Below, one piece after another: positions 21,983 to 34,100 of a DNA stretch of 64,000 nucleotides; the first letter of the stretch is position 1; each line of letters begins with the position of its first letter. A program made the translations under genes and the position numbers. The stretch comes from Elymus sibiricus (Eukaryota > Streptophyta > Magnoliopsida > Poales > Poaceae): assembly GCA_039707655.1 (NCBI GenBank), contig CM077670.1:145618001-145682000 (forward strand). Reading direction: 5' to 3'. The notes beneath the pieces are model-generated. The model searched no databases, was not told the origin of the DNA, and saw only the letters and a program-made list of their open reading frames with translations.

Positions 21983-22974
21983 AGATATCATCAAACAAAT
22001 CAAGGTCCCTTCATACACATTATCATTTGGTTTTCGTCCTTGCCTCGCAATAGTATTGATTCATGGGATAAGTGTAAGGATGCTTTTATTGCCAAGTACT
22101 TTCCTCCCGCTAAGATAATATCTCTTAGAAATCAAATCATGAACTTTAAGCAACATGAGCAGAATATGTTGCACAATCTTGGGAGAGAATGAAATTAATG
22201 ATTAAGAATTGTCCCACTCATGGATTAAACTCATCGATGATTATACAAAATTTCTATGCGGGACTAAACTTTGTGTCGAGAAATCTTCTAGACTCTATTG
22301 CAGGTCGAACCTTTATGGGAATTACATTGGGAGAGGCAACAAAGGTTCTCGATAATATGACTACAAATTATTCTCAATGGCACACCGAACGAGCTCCAAC
22401 TGGTAAGAAGGTAAACTCTGTCGAAGAAGTTTCTACTTTAAGTGAGAAAATGGATGCTCTTATGAATATGCTTTCTAGTAAAAATGGTCATGTTGGTCCC
22501 AATGATGTCCCATTATCTACTTTGATTGAGAAAAACAATGATGCTATTGATGTGAATTTTGTCGCTAGAAATAATTTCAACAACAATGCTTATAGAGGGA
22601 ATTTCAAACCTAGACCGTATCCCGGTAATCCCTCTAATAATTATGGTAATTCCTATGGTAATTCATATAATAATAATAGTACGATACCTACTGAACTTGA
22701 TAAAAACATTAAAGGATTTATTAGTTCTCAAAAGATTTTCAACACTATGCTAGAAGAAAAAATAAACAAAGTTGATGACATGTCTAGAAAAATGGATAGA
22801 ATTCCTCATGATGTGGAAAGCCTTAAAATTAATATTTTGCCACCTAAAAGAGATGTGATAGCTGAATCTCTAAAGTCTATCCAAGTCACCAAGGATAAAA
22901 GTAGAAACAGAATAGAGAGGTTAAGAGCTAAACGTGAATTTCTAGAAAAAAGCTTTTGCACCCGATTTCCATGA
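21983..22974 (+). pseudogene. gag: Element C gag, frameshifted
   Basis: An Athila-type capsid region is recognisable. The first part (FIAKYFPPAKIISLRNQI, near 22080-22140) is in frame 2 and the rest (NCPTHGLNSSMIIQNFYAGL, from about 22205) is in frame 1, so a frameshift lies near 22175-22190. The second part runs openly to 22974 with an Asn/Tyr/Gly-rich stretch (about 22570-22680) and a coiled, Lys-rich C-terminus. I see no zinc knuckle. Gag would form the particle. The start codon is not clear in this copy. Confidence 0.8.
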
Positions 22975-22996
22975 TAATAATGATGAAGATATTAAA

Positions 22997-23812
22997 ATGA
23001 TTGGTGTGATAGCCATTGAATCTTTGTTTAGTAATATAAAACTTGATGATAAAGGGACTAGAGATGAGTCAACTTTAAGTAGAAGGGGTCCCAATTGTTC
23101 AGAGGGTGATGATCTTAATGATAAAAACAATAAAAGTGGGTTTGAAGAGGTCAAAACTTTAGATATCAATGTGCCCACTACTTTGGATTACAAGGACTTT
23201 AATTATGATAATTGATCTTTGATTGAATGTATTTTCTTCTTGCAATCCATGATAAATTCACCCAATGCTTACGAACAAAACAAAGCTTTTACCCAACACA
23301 TCGTAGAAGCCCTTATTAAAGCTACCGAAGAAAAGCTAGAACTAGAAGTATCAACTCCAAGGAAATTAAAAGATGCATGGGAACCTACTATTAAGGTTAA
23401 AATTAAATATTAAGAATGTAATGCTTTGTGTGATCTAGGTGCTAGCGTCTCTACTATACCAAAATCTTTATGTGACGTTCTAGGTCTCACCGATATGGAT
23501 GAATATTCCCTCAACTTGCACTTAGCGGATTCAACAATTAAGAAACCATTGGGTAGAATTAATGATGTCCATATAATTGCTAATAGAAACTATGTACCCG
23601 TGGATTTCATTGTGCTTGATATTGAATGCAATCCGTCTTGTCCTATAATACTTGGTAGGCCTTTCCTACGAACCATAGGTGTTATTATTAATATGAAAGA
23701 AGGAAATATAAGGTTCCAATTTCCATTAAAGAAAGGGATGGAACACTTTCCAAGGAATATAATTAAACCACCATATGAATCCATTATGAAGCCACCTATG
23801 GAATTAATTTGA
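22997..23812 (+). pseudogene. Element C protease-region ORF, two in-frame stops
   Basis: One frame runs from 22997 to 23812 with stops at 23213-23215 (TGA) and 23411-23413 (TAA). The C-terminal part shows the Athila-type aspartic protease fold: ALCDLGASVSTIPKSL (the D-L-G-A form of the active site, near 23428), then NRNYVPVDFIVLDIE and CPIILGRPFLRTIG. No RT follows; the frame simply ends at 23812 before a non-coding region. This shows that the family is defined by Gag plus protease rather than by loss of the end of pol in this copy alone. Confidence 0.8.
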
Positions 23813-25705
23813 AAGATGATAATACTTGAAACTATGCATTATGCCTAGCTAGGGGCATAAAACAATAGCGCTTGTTGTGAGGCAACCCAATATTTATCTT
23901 TATTGCAATTTTTATTTTTCTTGAGTCACATGCTCATTGCTACTGTAATTATTATGTTTTTATCTTTTAATTAGTGTTTGTGCCAAGTAATGCCTTTGGG
24001 ATGATTTAGATGATAGCATAATTGATGTTGTTTGAAAACAGAAAGTTTTGTGCCCAGTTCGGGAATTTCTATTCTGTACTGGAACGTGATAAATATATGA
24101 ATTTTTTACACAGTATTTTAATACTAGTTTTTTAATTTTCCCTAATTTTTCAGAATTTTTGTAGTTTCAGAAGTATAACTTTAATTCAGATCATTACAGA
24201 CTGTTCTGTTTTAGGCAGATTCTGTTTTTTATTGCATAGTGTGCTTATATTTTGATGATACTATGGATTATATCGGGGGGTATAAGTCATGGAGAAGTTA
24301 GAATATAGTAGATATTATGCAAGAACAATTATGTATTTTTATGATACTATGGATTATATCGAGGGGTATAAGTCATGGAGAAGTTAGAATACAGTAGATA
24401 TTATGCAAGAACAATTATGAATCAATTTATAATAGTACCTAAAGTGGATGATTGATTTATTATAATAACGGATCTCACAAAGTTTCTGTTGAGTTTTGTG
24501 TGCTGAAGTTTTCAAGTTTTGGGTGAGATCACGATGAGTAAAGGAATAAGGAGCGGCAAGACCCTAAGCTTGGGATGCCCAAGGCACCCCAAGGTAATAT
24601 TCAAGGAACACACAAGCGTCTAAGCTTGGGGATGCCCCGGATGGCATCCCTTCTTTCCTCCACAATTCATCGGTGTGTTATTTCGAGCTATATTTTTATT
24701 CATCACATGATATGTGTTTTACTTAGAGCGTCTTGTGCCATAGTTTTATTTTGTTTACTTATTAGTTTGCCACAATCATTGTTTGCTGGACACACATTTT
24801 GAGAGAGACACACATTCATCATGATTTATTAGAATACTCTATGTGCTTCACTTATTTCTTTTGAGCTAGGCAATTGCTCATGTGCTTCACTTATATCTTT
24901 AGAGCACGGCGGTTGGTTATATTTTAAAGAAATGAATTACTCTTATGCTTCACTTATATCTATTTGAGAGTCTTTTAATAGGAAGTGATAATTTGCATGG
25001 GTTATACGATTGGTCTAAAAATGATAGGTATACAAGAGTGGTATAATAAAAACTTGCATGTAGATCACTGAATATGATAAGTTTGATTCCTTGCAATAGT
25101 TTTGGGATATAAATATAGTAACACCTGGAGATATTAGTTGATTATCATGGTCTAGTAGAAATATCGATGTTAAAGTTTGTGATTCCCGAAGCATGCACGT
25201 ATAGTTTTAGTTTTGCGATGAAGTTGGAGCATGATTTATTATTGATTGTCTACCTTATGAGTGGTGGTACGGGACGAGCGATGGTCTTTTCCTCCCAATC
25301 TATCCCCCTATGGGTATGAAAAGCCATGCTTTGCTTCGAGGGTTAATAAACTTTTGCAACAAGTACTTGAGTTCTTTATGACCAATGTGATGTTCTTGGA
25401 CTGAAGCACTTCCACCTATCCATATTTTGCTAGCCTCTTCGGTACCGCGCATTGCCATTTCTCACCTAGAGAGTCAGTGCAAACTCCGTCGTTGCATGCA
25501 AACCCCGTGATATGGCATGCTCTATCACACATAAGCCTCCTTATATCCTTCCTCAAAACAGCCACCATACCTACCTATCATGGCATCTCCATAGCCATTC
25601 CGAGATATATTGCCATGCAATTTCCACCGTCATCATACACATGACTTGTGTGTTCATTATCATATTGCATTGCCTAATCATATAGAGCTAACATGATATT
25701 TGTGG
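23813..25705 (+). other. Element C non-coding region left of element E, with modules
   Basis: No gene. In order: GCCTAGCTAGGGGCATAAA and GCGCTTGTTGTGAGGCAACC (also after the ORF of G); the CAGAAAGTTTTGTGCCCAG module; an 86-bp tandem duplication (24255-24426); two hairpin modules, at 24572-24590 and 24629-24650; and a block at 25430-25640 conserved with element A (see findings). Confidence 0.75.
24255..24426 (+). repeat. 86-bp tandem duplication in element C
   Basis: 24255-24340 and 24341-24426 are near-identical (ATGATACTATGGATTATATC... to ...CAAGAACAATTATG). A single copy of similar sequence exists in G (about 47838-47911), so this is a local duplication in C. Confidence 0.85.
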
Positions 25706-25710
25706 CAAAG
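25706..25710. repeat. Target-site duplication of element E, left copy (CAAAG)
   Basis: CAAAG before the left LTR and again at 55958-55962 after the right LTR: a perfect 5-bp duplication 30 kb apart that ties the nested structure together. Confidence 0.95.
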
Positions 25711-28700
25711 TGTAACATCCCAAAATTCTAAATTTTGGAATGTTACATAAATTAAGTATTAGTTATTGCTTGTGTGATTGTTATGTGAAATTGAGTGCGA
25801 TTTGAAGCTTTTTGAAAGTTAAATGAGAGGGAATAAAGGACATTCCCAAACCTTCATTCTTGCATTTGGTTTCCATGAATTCAAATTCATTTCTAAAAAA
25901 AACCCAAGAGTGAAGATAATATGACTTCTTCAATTAAATAAATGAAAAGGGGTTGAGAAGTTTTTGAATTCCATTTGAAAATATTTCAAACCAGAAACTT
26001 CATGCCACTCAAGGATTTTCATGAGAGAAGATAATAGGACTTCTTCAAAATATTTGAAATTGAGTGGGAAGTGATAAGGACCACTTTCAAAATTTATTTG
26101 AATCACTTTTGGAAAGTTTGCCATTTTGAGTTTCAAAGTCTTTTTCCATAAATTTCAAATGAAATAAAGAGAGAAGGAAATATGACTCCTTCAAATACCA
26201 GAAAGAAATATGCAAAAAATGACTTTTTAAACCGACGGTACTATATTAGAAAAATATTTGAAAGCAATTGCATAGCTATTTCTTGAATTTATTAAATATT
26301 GATTTATTGAGTTTTTATGCAAATTATTTTCTCCTGAAAAAGAAAATATGAGAATGATGGTAAAATGACTCCCTCCAAAGGAAAAAATGGGAGAAAATCA
26401 TTCTAAGGCCATTTGGAATATTTCAAAAATCAATTTGAATTATTTTAATAGTCACAGAACGCTCTTGTATTTTTTTGAAAATTAATTATATTTTATTTGG
26501 TCAAACAAAAATGTGCACAGGGACCTATATATGCCCAAGTATTTATGTGCAAAATTTCAATTTATTTGGAGCTCATTTGATTTTGTTTTCAATCTTTTGG
26601 TCTCTCTATTTAAAAGATAAAGAAAAATCTTCTTAAAAAAATAACCAGGCCTAGCACCGCGGCCCATCTAGCCTACGCGCGCACCCGAATCCTTTTCGGA
26701 TCACCCAACCGATCACTTTCCCCTATCTTTTCTCTCGCTGACGCGTGGACCCCACCCCGTCCGATCTAATTTGCCGACGCCACTTTCCTTTCTTCTCTCT
26801 CTTTCCTTTCTCTCGCCAGCGTCACCGCGGATACGAATCCCGTCGCCGATTCTTGCCTTCTGGCCTCGCCTTCTCCTCCACGCCTTCACCCCTATAAAAC
26901 CCGAGACCCCCTCTCTCATTTCCCTCACAAAGCCTCCTCGCCCGTGCCCTCTCGCTGCCGCAATCTGTCACCGGAGTTCTAAATTGTCGCCACCGCCATT
27001 GATGCCACCCCACTCACTCCAGCCTTCCGCGAACCCCGCCGAGGCCACCCACGTGTTCGTCGTCGTCGTCTGCAACGCCTGGACATCTTCTCCGACCCCG
27101 AGGACAACCGGAACCGTTGCCCGCAGCATCCCCGAACCGCCGCCGCCGCCGGAGCCTCGCCGGACCTCGCCCCTCTCTCTCTAAGTTGCCGGGATCCACC
27201 ACCACCGTTAGATCTTAGATTGACGCGTGAGATTAGATCCCCTAATCGGCCTAACTGTTTTCGGTTAGTTACTGGCCATCCGCCGCGTTTTACTTTTCGA
27301 CCGCTTGCTGGACCAATTGTTTGCTGCCACGTGTCCATTAGCCGATCCGTAGCGTTTTTCCTTTATTTTTATTTTATTTCTTTTTCAGATTTGTTTCTGT
27401 TTTTGATTTCTTTATATCTTTTATGTTTTTAATCCTTTTTGAGTGATTCCAAGTGCATTAGCTTCATATTTTTGTGTAGTTTCTATAGATTCCAAAAGTT
27501 TTCATGTTTCAACTTTTAAATTTGAATTTGAACAAATTTGCTATAAACCCTTATTTGCTAATAACTTCTATTGAAAATAGGTTTTTAATTGATTCTTTTT
27601 GCTAATTAAAGTTTTACTAAAATACTTTTTGCAACTCAATAATTTTATAATTTTTTTTTGTTAAAAGTTTATTTAGATCAGAAAGTTACCGTGGTCATTG
27701 TTTAGTTTTGAGTTGAGTTTTCCCCTAAGTTTTACAAAGTTTCTTTTAACTTTTTTTTCTTTGGTTTTCTTTTGGATTTCTTTATGATTTTCACTTTCGT
27801 TTTACTTGTTGAATTATTTTGATTGTTAGAGTGATTGCTTATATGAATGCAATTGTTTGGTTACGATAGATTTCTCGGAGTGTGACAGATAGAACTATCA
27901 GGATTTGTGAGAGCGGTGAACTTCACCAACAAGTACCAAGCAAGTTACCTCATTGATCATGTTTTTATTAAGTACAAACTATTTTACTATGCGTTAGTTC
28001 CATCACTATAAATTGCTTGCATGCATAGTTTTGGACTGGGCCATACTTGGTAGAATTTGAGGTAGGATCCTATTTGACCTTGACAACCCCGGGAAACGTT
28101 GATATTGTTGTAGATTGCTTAGCCCTGCAAATTTGAGACAGAGTGATGTGAATCATGCAAGATGTGAGAGAATAGTAATCAGGATTCCTACGAAGAATTT
28201 AAATCGATCATCTGGGTGGAAGGTATGGGTACCTGGAGAAGCCGGGATTTGCCCGAATGTCCTGGAGTAACCAGGAATCACTCTGAGTATCCCGGAGGAC
28301 CCGGTGATCACTCTTTTCTTTCCATCCAGGCTCAAAGGGATCAAGATGGACTTTGTGACTAGAAGCTTCCGTGTGCAGCCACAAGCCATTATGGGCTCTG
28401 GCATAGCGAAGTAGGTTGTGTGAGAACTTTCCAGGGGAGACAGTAGTGTAGCGGAGTGTAGGTGAACCGGTCTACCCAGGGTTAGGATTATCACTTCGGA
28501 AAAACTGTGTCTCGATCATCTGGTTCTCAAACACCAGGCAGTGCGAGGGCTACAACGGAGGGGATCGAGTCTTGTGGGGAAAAGTGCGCAAACCTCTCCA
28601 GAGTGTAAACCTAATTGATTAGCCGTGTCCCCGGTTACGGACAGTTTGAGCTACTAGAAGTGAAGTTTTTGACTGATCTCATCACAGTAATGAATTTGGG

Positions 28701-29209
28701 ATAATGATGAAATCGGGGAAATGATTGAGTTGGAGGAACCAATCTCAACATTTCAAACGATTCTTTTGTAGTAATAATGCTGAATAAATTTGAGACAAGA
28801 TAAAATTAGCTTTGCAAAACCCCTGAAACCTAGAGCCTTTCCACTCAACCATATTGCATATAGAGATAGCAACTGTTATTATTGTTATTATTTCCAGAGG
28901 TTCTTGCCAGTACATTCAACGTACTGACCTACACGGCTGCAACGTTTCATGTTGCAGAATTTACAGATGGCGAGTTAAGGTACGAGATAGGGTTACGATG
29001 TCTACACTCAACTTTGCCATTGGTGTTATGGGACTCCACATCTTTGTTGTTATTTCTGCTGTGTGGACTATATGGTAAATAGTATTTACGTTACTTTATA
29101 ACATGTGAATTTCTGTTATTTCATCGAGTACTGTGTGCGCTAGCTACTGATCCATGGATAGCACAAAAGCACAGGAGACTTGGATCCTTATCTGAACCGG
29201 GTCGCTACA
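25711..29209 (+). repeat. Element E LTR1 (5' LTR)
   Basis: 3499 bp from TGTAACATCCC to GGGTCGCTACA. The first 37 bases form a near-perfect hairpin. A TATA box at 26893-26899 is followed by a GC-rich leader (26930-27200) that looks gene-like but has no conserved ORF, and then by long T-rich sequence. Confidence 0.93.
26893..26899 (+). promoter_or_regulatory. TATA box of element E LTR1
   Basis: TATAAAA in CCCCTATAAAACCCGAGACC. In LTR2 the corresponding sequence (about 33140-33158) reads CCCTACATAACCCGAGACC, so the box is lost there. Confidence 0.65.
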
Positions 29210-29212
29210 AGA

Positions 29213-29224
29213 TGGTATCAGAGC
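29213..29224 (+). other. Element E primer-binding site (initiator tRNA-Met type)
   Basis: TGGTATCAGAGC, 3 bases after the LTR end. It is complementary to the 3' end of the initiator tRNA-Met, the commonest plant LTR-retrotransposon primer. Confidence 0.9.
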
Positions 29225-29742
29225 ACGTGTTGACTGTAGGACGTGACCATAGAAAATGGAAAGCCCTAGGAAAGGACATCTCTAAAACTTTATTTTCAAA
29301 AAGATCCTTACCTCTCACCTTTTCTGAGCTTTATCAAATATTCCCTCTTACTTCAAATAGTTAGACAAATACCCATTTCCCTTTTGACAACACGGAGGAT
29401 CAACTAATACTACTTCGGGAAGGACAAGATATCGGACAACTGATGACCAATTCTGATTAAAGAGGATTTCCCCAGGCATTTGACGAATGGAAGCTACAAC
29501 TATTGAAGGCTCTGAGGACTCGAAGAATTTGAAGACCCTGAAGAATTTCAAGATTTATATGACCCTTTAGAAGACCAAAACCCGTGATGTATAATCCCAT
29601 TAGATGCGATGATTTGTGAGCTGTCATTTGTGTGTGTTTTCTGACAATAACAAATAAAAACGATTTTCAAAACTATGTTGTTTGTATGGGCATCTTTCCC
29701 CCTCTCTTATGTCATCCCAAAAACCCTTGGACCCAATAGATG

Positions 29743-30665
29743 ATGAATGAAGATGGATTCGTATTTTCTGGATCGATGACTCAGTTGGAGGCAAAACAGT
29801 GGATTCAGAACATGGAGAATTACTTGAGGAATAACATTGTGGAAAGAAAGGATAAAGTCTAGTACGCTCTTCAGTATTTTGCAAAAGATGCTGCAACCTG
29901 GTGGAAGATGCATCAAGCTATACAAAGATGGAATGGAGCAAAAACTTGGGAAGAATTCAAGATAACTCTGCTAAGGTCTCGTCTTATCCAGAAGCCCTGT
30001 GACAGTAAAATGAAGAAACCTTGTGCATGCAAGATCTGGGGAGAGATAGGACACACCCATGAAGAACACAAAGATGGATGCCCTCATTGTGAAGAAAATC
30101 ACCGAGCTGAAGAATGCCCAACTAGGCAGGTTACTTGTTTCTTGTGTTAAGGGACTACCCACTACCCTGCTGAGTGTCACATTTACACGATGGTACAACA
30201 AACTATCTAGCAACAGAAAGAAGGAATGAAAGAAACTCTCAAGGAATACATGGAAGTATTTGTGATGAAGAAAGATGTTCAAGACCCACTTGGAGATACC
30301 TCAATGAAGGTCTGCACCAAATCATGCTATGCCTGTGGAGAGGAAGGACATATAATTGCCCGAAGGAGTGGAAAGAGTATCTGGGAGAATTCCCGATAGC
30401 GGAAGTAAAGTATGACCCACTAGAAATAGATGCTATGATCAGTATGGAAAACTCCAGGAAGAGAAACAGAATGTATCCCCAGAATAACCCAATTTCTGCA
30501 AAGAAGGACCGGAGTCATATCATATGTTTCAAGTGCAAGAATCCAGGTCACTACGTCAGTGAATGCCCCGAAAGGAAGCCCCTAGACTTGTGTGACGTCA
30601 TTTGTTTACGCTGCAAGGAAGCAAGACATTTTGCCAGGGAATGTTCATACCCGAGGAAAGCTTGA
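29743..30665 (+). pseudogene. gag: Element E gag with an array of zinc knuckles, broken
   Basis: An ATG at 29743 starts a frame (MNEDGFVF) with a short Gag capsid segment: AKQWIQNMENYL, then after a TAG at 29860-29862 FAKDAATWWKMHQA and TWEEFK. Downstream come several CCHC-type knuckles: CKIWGEIGHTHEEH (one Cys now Trp), CPHCEENHRAEEC, CFLC-stop-GTTHYPAEC, CYACGEEGH, then after a shift to frame 0 CFKCKNPGHYVSEC and CLRCKEARHFAREC, ending at 30665. About six knuckles is many for a plant Gag, which usually has one or two. They would bind RNA during packaging. At least three stops and one frameshift inactivate it. Confidence 0.8.
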
Positions 30666-31990
30666 GCTGAGTAGTTGAGATTTTGGATACTGGAATAAAG
30701 AATGCAATAAATGTAGAAAGCAGTTTTATTTTCATTGAGGATGTTGAGTTGAGTTATGTAATGGAAATCCAGGAGATTGTAATAATTCGTGAATCAATAA
30801 AAGTTGATGTGTCATGATCTCATGTGTTGAATTGTATGTTATGAGTTGCCACTCTATAAGCGAATATTACGAGAAATATGATCTATGGATGAACTGTTGC
30901 ATTATATTTTAAGGGTGATAGTACCCTGCAAGAACACTTGATCAATGGCCAGAAAAGTGTTGTCATCCCATGGAGTGGAGTTTGGACAAAATAAGCTTAA
31001 GTTTGTTTGATGATATGATGGTTTACCCCAAGTGTATGAAGGAATGAAGTACAAGAATGCTATGCAAGTTTAATGTTTGAATATGGAACTGATGTAACCC
31101 CGAAGAAGAGTTAAAGCTATACAAGAGTTGAAGTGGGCCCATAACCCATAGGACCCAGGATTTGAAAAGGAGCAAGCACAACCTTGTTGAAGGAAGAATT
31201 TTGGAAGAAGCTGTGATTTTTATCAGCAGACGTTTCATAGGGAGGTTACGTAAAACCCGGGAGTTGTGAAGAAACAATAGTTCTTTTGTTTGGCTTGCAG
31301 AATCAAGGATTTATCCAAACTCAGTTCGTCGACAAGAGAAATTCTGCGATGCTTGTGAGAATGCCTGAGTGTTAGAAAAAGGGATTCGCTAAACCTTATA
31401 CATGGTAATGATCTGGGTGCGGAATGGATTGATCACCATGATGACTTACTCTTATCATTCGCTCTTGCTATTTGGAATGGTAAATCTAGAGTGACTTACC
31501 CATAGTCGAGAGACGACGATGTTAAGCCTGCTTAAAACATAGAATGGTATGAAGATTAACCCTTGTACAAGGAAACCGTTGGCAATAGTTGGTTATACGG
31601 TGAGAAAAGGCCAAGGCCCATTTTCCTGCAGGAACCAGTATTTGTTGACCACCATGAGATTTTCGATAGTTGTTCAGTATTGGCGCTAGACCTGTCAGCC
31701 AAGAAGATCCAGTCATGGAAAAACTTTTCTTTTGATGAAAGGACTCAAGATTTTGAGGAAAACATTATGCCTATACCAGAAGAGCAACAATAAAAGAATT
31801 ACCACAAGATATGTAAGAAAACCAATGGTGTCAACACTAAAGAGGAAGTACATGCGTTTTTGATGGACAAGTAACTCTGATTCTAATGGTGGTAGTATCC
31901 CGGATATTTTGATGATCGGCGGATTTTCATGAAGACCCCAAACCTAACCCTTTTCTTTCTAGCCTCTCCGAATCTCGAGGGCGAGATTCA
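30666..31990 (+). other. Element E internal non-coding region
   Basis: 1.3 kb between gag and the 3' LTR with no recognisable RT or integrase motif in any frame. A short ORF at 31563-31793 has no family match that I know. It may be worn-down coding sequence or lineage filler sequence. Confidence 0.55.
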
Positions 31991-32008
31991 TTTTAAGGGT
32001 GATAGTGT
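31991..32008 (+). other. Element E probable polypurine tract
   Basis: TTTTAAGGGTGATAGTGT lies directly before the LTR start TGTAAC. AAGGG near the LTR fits plus-strand priming, though the tract is weak. Confidence 0.5.
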
Positions 32009-33403
32009 TGTAACATCCCAAAATTCTAAATTTTGGAATGTTACATAAATTAAGTATTAGTGATTGCTTGTGTGATTGTTGTGTGAAATTGAGTGGGATT
32101 TGAAACTTTTTGAAAGTTAAATCAGAGGGAATAAAAGGACATTCCCAAACTTTCTTGCATTTGGTTTCCATGAGTTCAAATTCATTTCTAAACAAAACCC
32201 TAGAGTGAAGATAATATGACTTCTTCAATTAAATAAATGAAAAGGGGTTGAGAAGTCTTAGAATTCCATTTGAAAATATTTCAAACTAGAAACTTCATGT
32301 CACTCTAGGATTTTCATGAGAGAAGATCATAGGACTTCTTCAAAATATTTGAAATAGAGTGGGAAGTGATAAGGACCACATTCAAAATTTATTTGAACCA
32401 CTTTTGGAAAGTTTTCCATTTTGAGTTTCGAAGTCTTTTTCCATAAATTTCAAATGAAATAAAGAGAGAAGGAAATATGACTCCTTCAAATACCAACAGT
32501 ACTATATTAGAAAAATATTTGAAAGCAATTTCATAGCTATTTCTTGAATTTATTAAACATTGATTTATTGAGTTTTTATGCAAATTATTTTCTCCTGAAA
32601 AAGAAAATATGAGAATGATGGTAAAATGACACCCTCCAAAGGGAAAAAAATGGGAGAAAATCATTTTGAGGCCATTTGGAATATTTCAAAAATCAATTTG
32701 AATTATCTTAATAGCCACAGAACGCTTTTGTATTTTTTGAAAATTAATTATATTTTATTTGGTCAAACAAAAATGTGCACCGGGACCTATATATGCCCAA
32801 GTATTTCTGTGCAAAATTTCAATTGATTTGGAGCTCATTTGATTTTGTTTTCAATCTTTTGGTCTCTCTGTTCAAAAGATAAAGAAAAATCTTCTTTAAA
32901 AAAAATAACCAGGCCGAGCCAGCGAGGCCTAGCACCACGGCCCATCTAGCCTACGCGTGCACCCGAATCCTTTTCGGATCGCCCAACCGATCACTTTCCC
33001 CTCTCTTTTCTCTCGCTGGTGCATGGACCCCACCCCGTCCGATCTAATTTGCCGACGCCGCTTTCCTTTCTTCTCTCTCTTTCCTTTCTCTCGCTAGCGC
33101 CGCCGCGGATACAAATCCCGTCGCCGATTCTTGCCTTCACCCCTACATAACCCGAGACCCCTTTTCTCATTTCCCTCACAAAGCCTCCTTGCCCGTGCCC
33201 TCTTGCTGCTGCAATCCATCACCGGAGTTCACAACTTCCGCCGCCATTAACGCCATGCCACTCACTCCAGCCATCCCCGAACCACGCCGAGGCCACCCAC
33301 GTGTTCGCCGTCGTCGTCTGCACTGCCTGGACATTTTCTCCGACCTCGAGGACCACCGAAACTGTCGCCCGCAGCAACCCCGAGCCGCCGCCGCCGCCGT
33401 TGG
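32009..33403 (+). repeat. Element E LTR2, first piece
   Basis: Aligns with LTR1 from its first base. It has lost about 30 bp around 33135 and the TATA box is mutated. It is interrupted at 33403 by Copia element D; the last five bases are D's target duplication. Confidence 0.93.
33399..33403. repeat. Target-site duplication of Copia element D, left copy (GTTGG)
   Basis: GTTGG before D and at 42381-42385 after D; perfect. Confidence 0.95.
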
Positions 33404-33862
33404 TGTTGGGGAACGTTGCATGGGAAACAAAAAATTTCCTATGCACACACAAGATCTATCCATGGTGATGAGCATCTACGAGAGGGAGAGTGAATCTACA
33501 TACCCTTGTAGATCGCTAAGCGGAAGCGTTTAAGAAACGCGGTTGATGTAGTCGAACGTCTCCGCGATCCAAATCGCAAGTCGTCCCTCGATCCGATCAC
33601 GAACTAGTGCCGAACGGACGGCACCTCCACGTTCAACACACGTACGGCTTGATGACGCCTTCACCTCCTCGATCCAGCGAGCGATGATGAAGTAGTAGAT
33701 GAGTTCCGGCAGCACGATGGCGTGGTGATGGTGGTGAGGAACAATCTCTGTAGGGCTTCGCCAAGCACTACGGAGATTATGACGGGAGGAACTAGAGGGT
33801 TAGGGTTGCCGGCACACGGCTTGGGAAATCTTGATGTGTCTCGTGTGTTAGCCTTGCCCCTC

Positions 33863-33870
33863 TATTTATA
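33863..33870 (-). promoter_or_regulatory. TATA box of element D 3' LTR
   Basis: The minus strand reads TATAAATA followed by GAGGGGCAAGGC, the familiar Angela/BARE promoter context. Confidence 0.75.
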
Positions 33871-33990
33871 TGTTGAGCCCTGGGGTCTAAACTTGGAGAG
33901 AAAGCCTCCACAAGGTCGGTTTTGCCCGCACAAGGTCGGTTTGGCCCGCATGGAAAGAGTCTCACTCGGATTCCAGCAGTATCGCGTACA

Positions 33991-34100
33991 AGCGGTAGTA
34001 CCGCTCACGAGCGGTAGTACCGCTTGTGCGGTAGTACCGCTTCACACAAGCGGTAGTACCGCTTACGCGGTAGTACTGCCTTACCAGCGGTAGTACCGCT
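33991..34100. repeat. Array of six palindromes in element D 3' LTR
   Basis: The 13-15-base palindrome AGCGGTAGTACCGCT (arms AGCGGTA and TACCGCT around one base) starts at 33991, 34010, 34028, 34049, 34067 and 34086; the fifth copy has one changed base. The array is upstream of the LTR TATA box. Confidence 0.9.

Noticed and set aside
26771..27205. Pro/Arg-rich ORFs in the LTR of element E as a gene
   Set aside because: It is the GC-rich leader after the LTR TATA box; the LTR2 copy does not preserve the frames.
33404..33440. Reading the Copia LTR as plus-strand (TGTTGGGGAACG start)
   Set aside because: The primer-binding site and polypurine tract, and all coding domains, are on the minus strand.
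33991..34100. Palindrome array as a CRISPR-like repeat
   Set aside because: Nuclear plant DNA, spacers only a few bases long, identical array in both LTRs of a Copia element.
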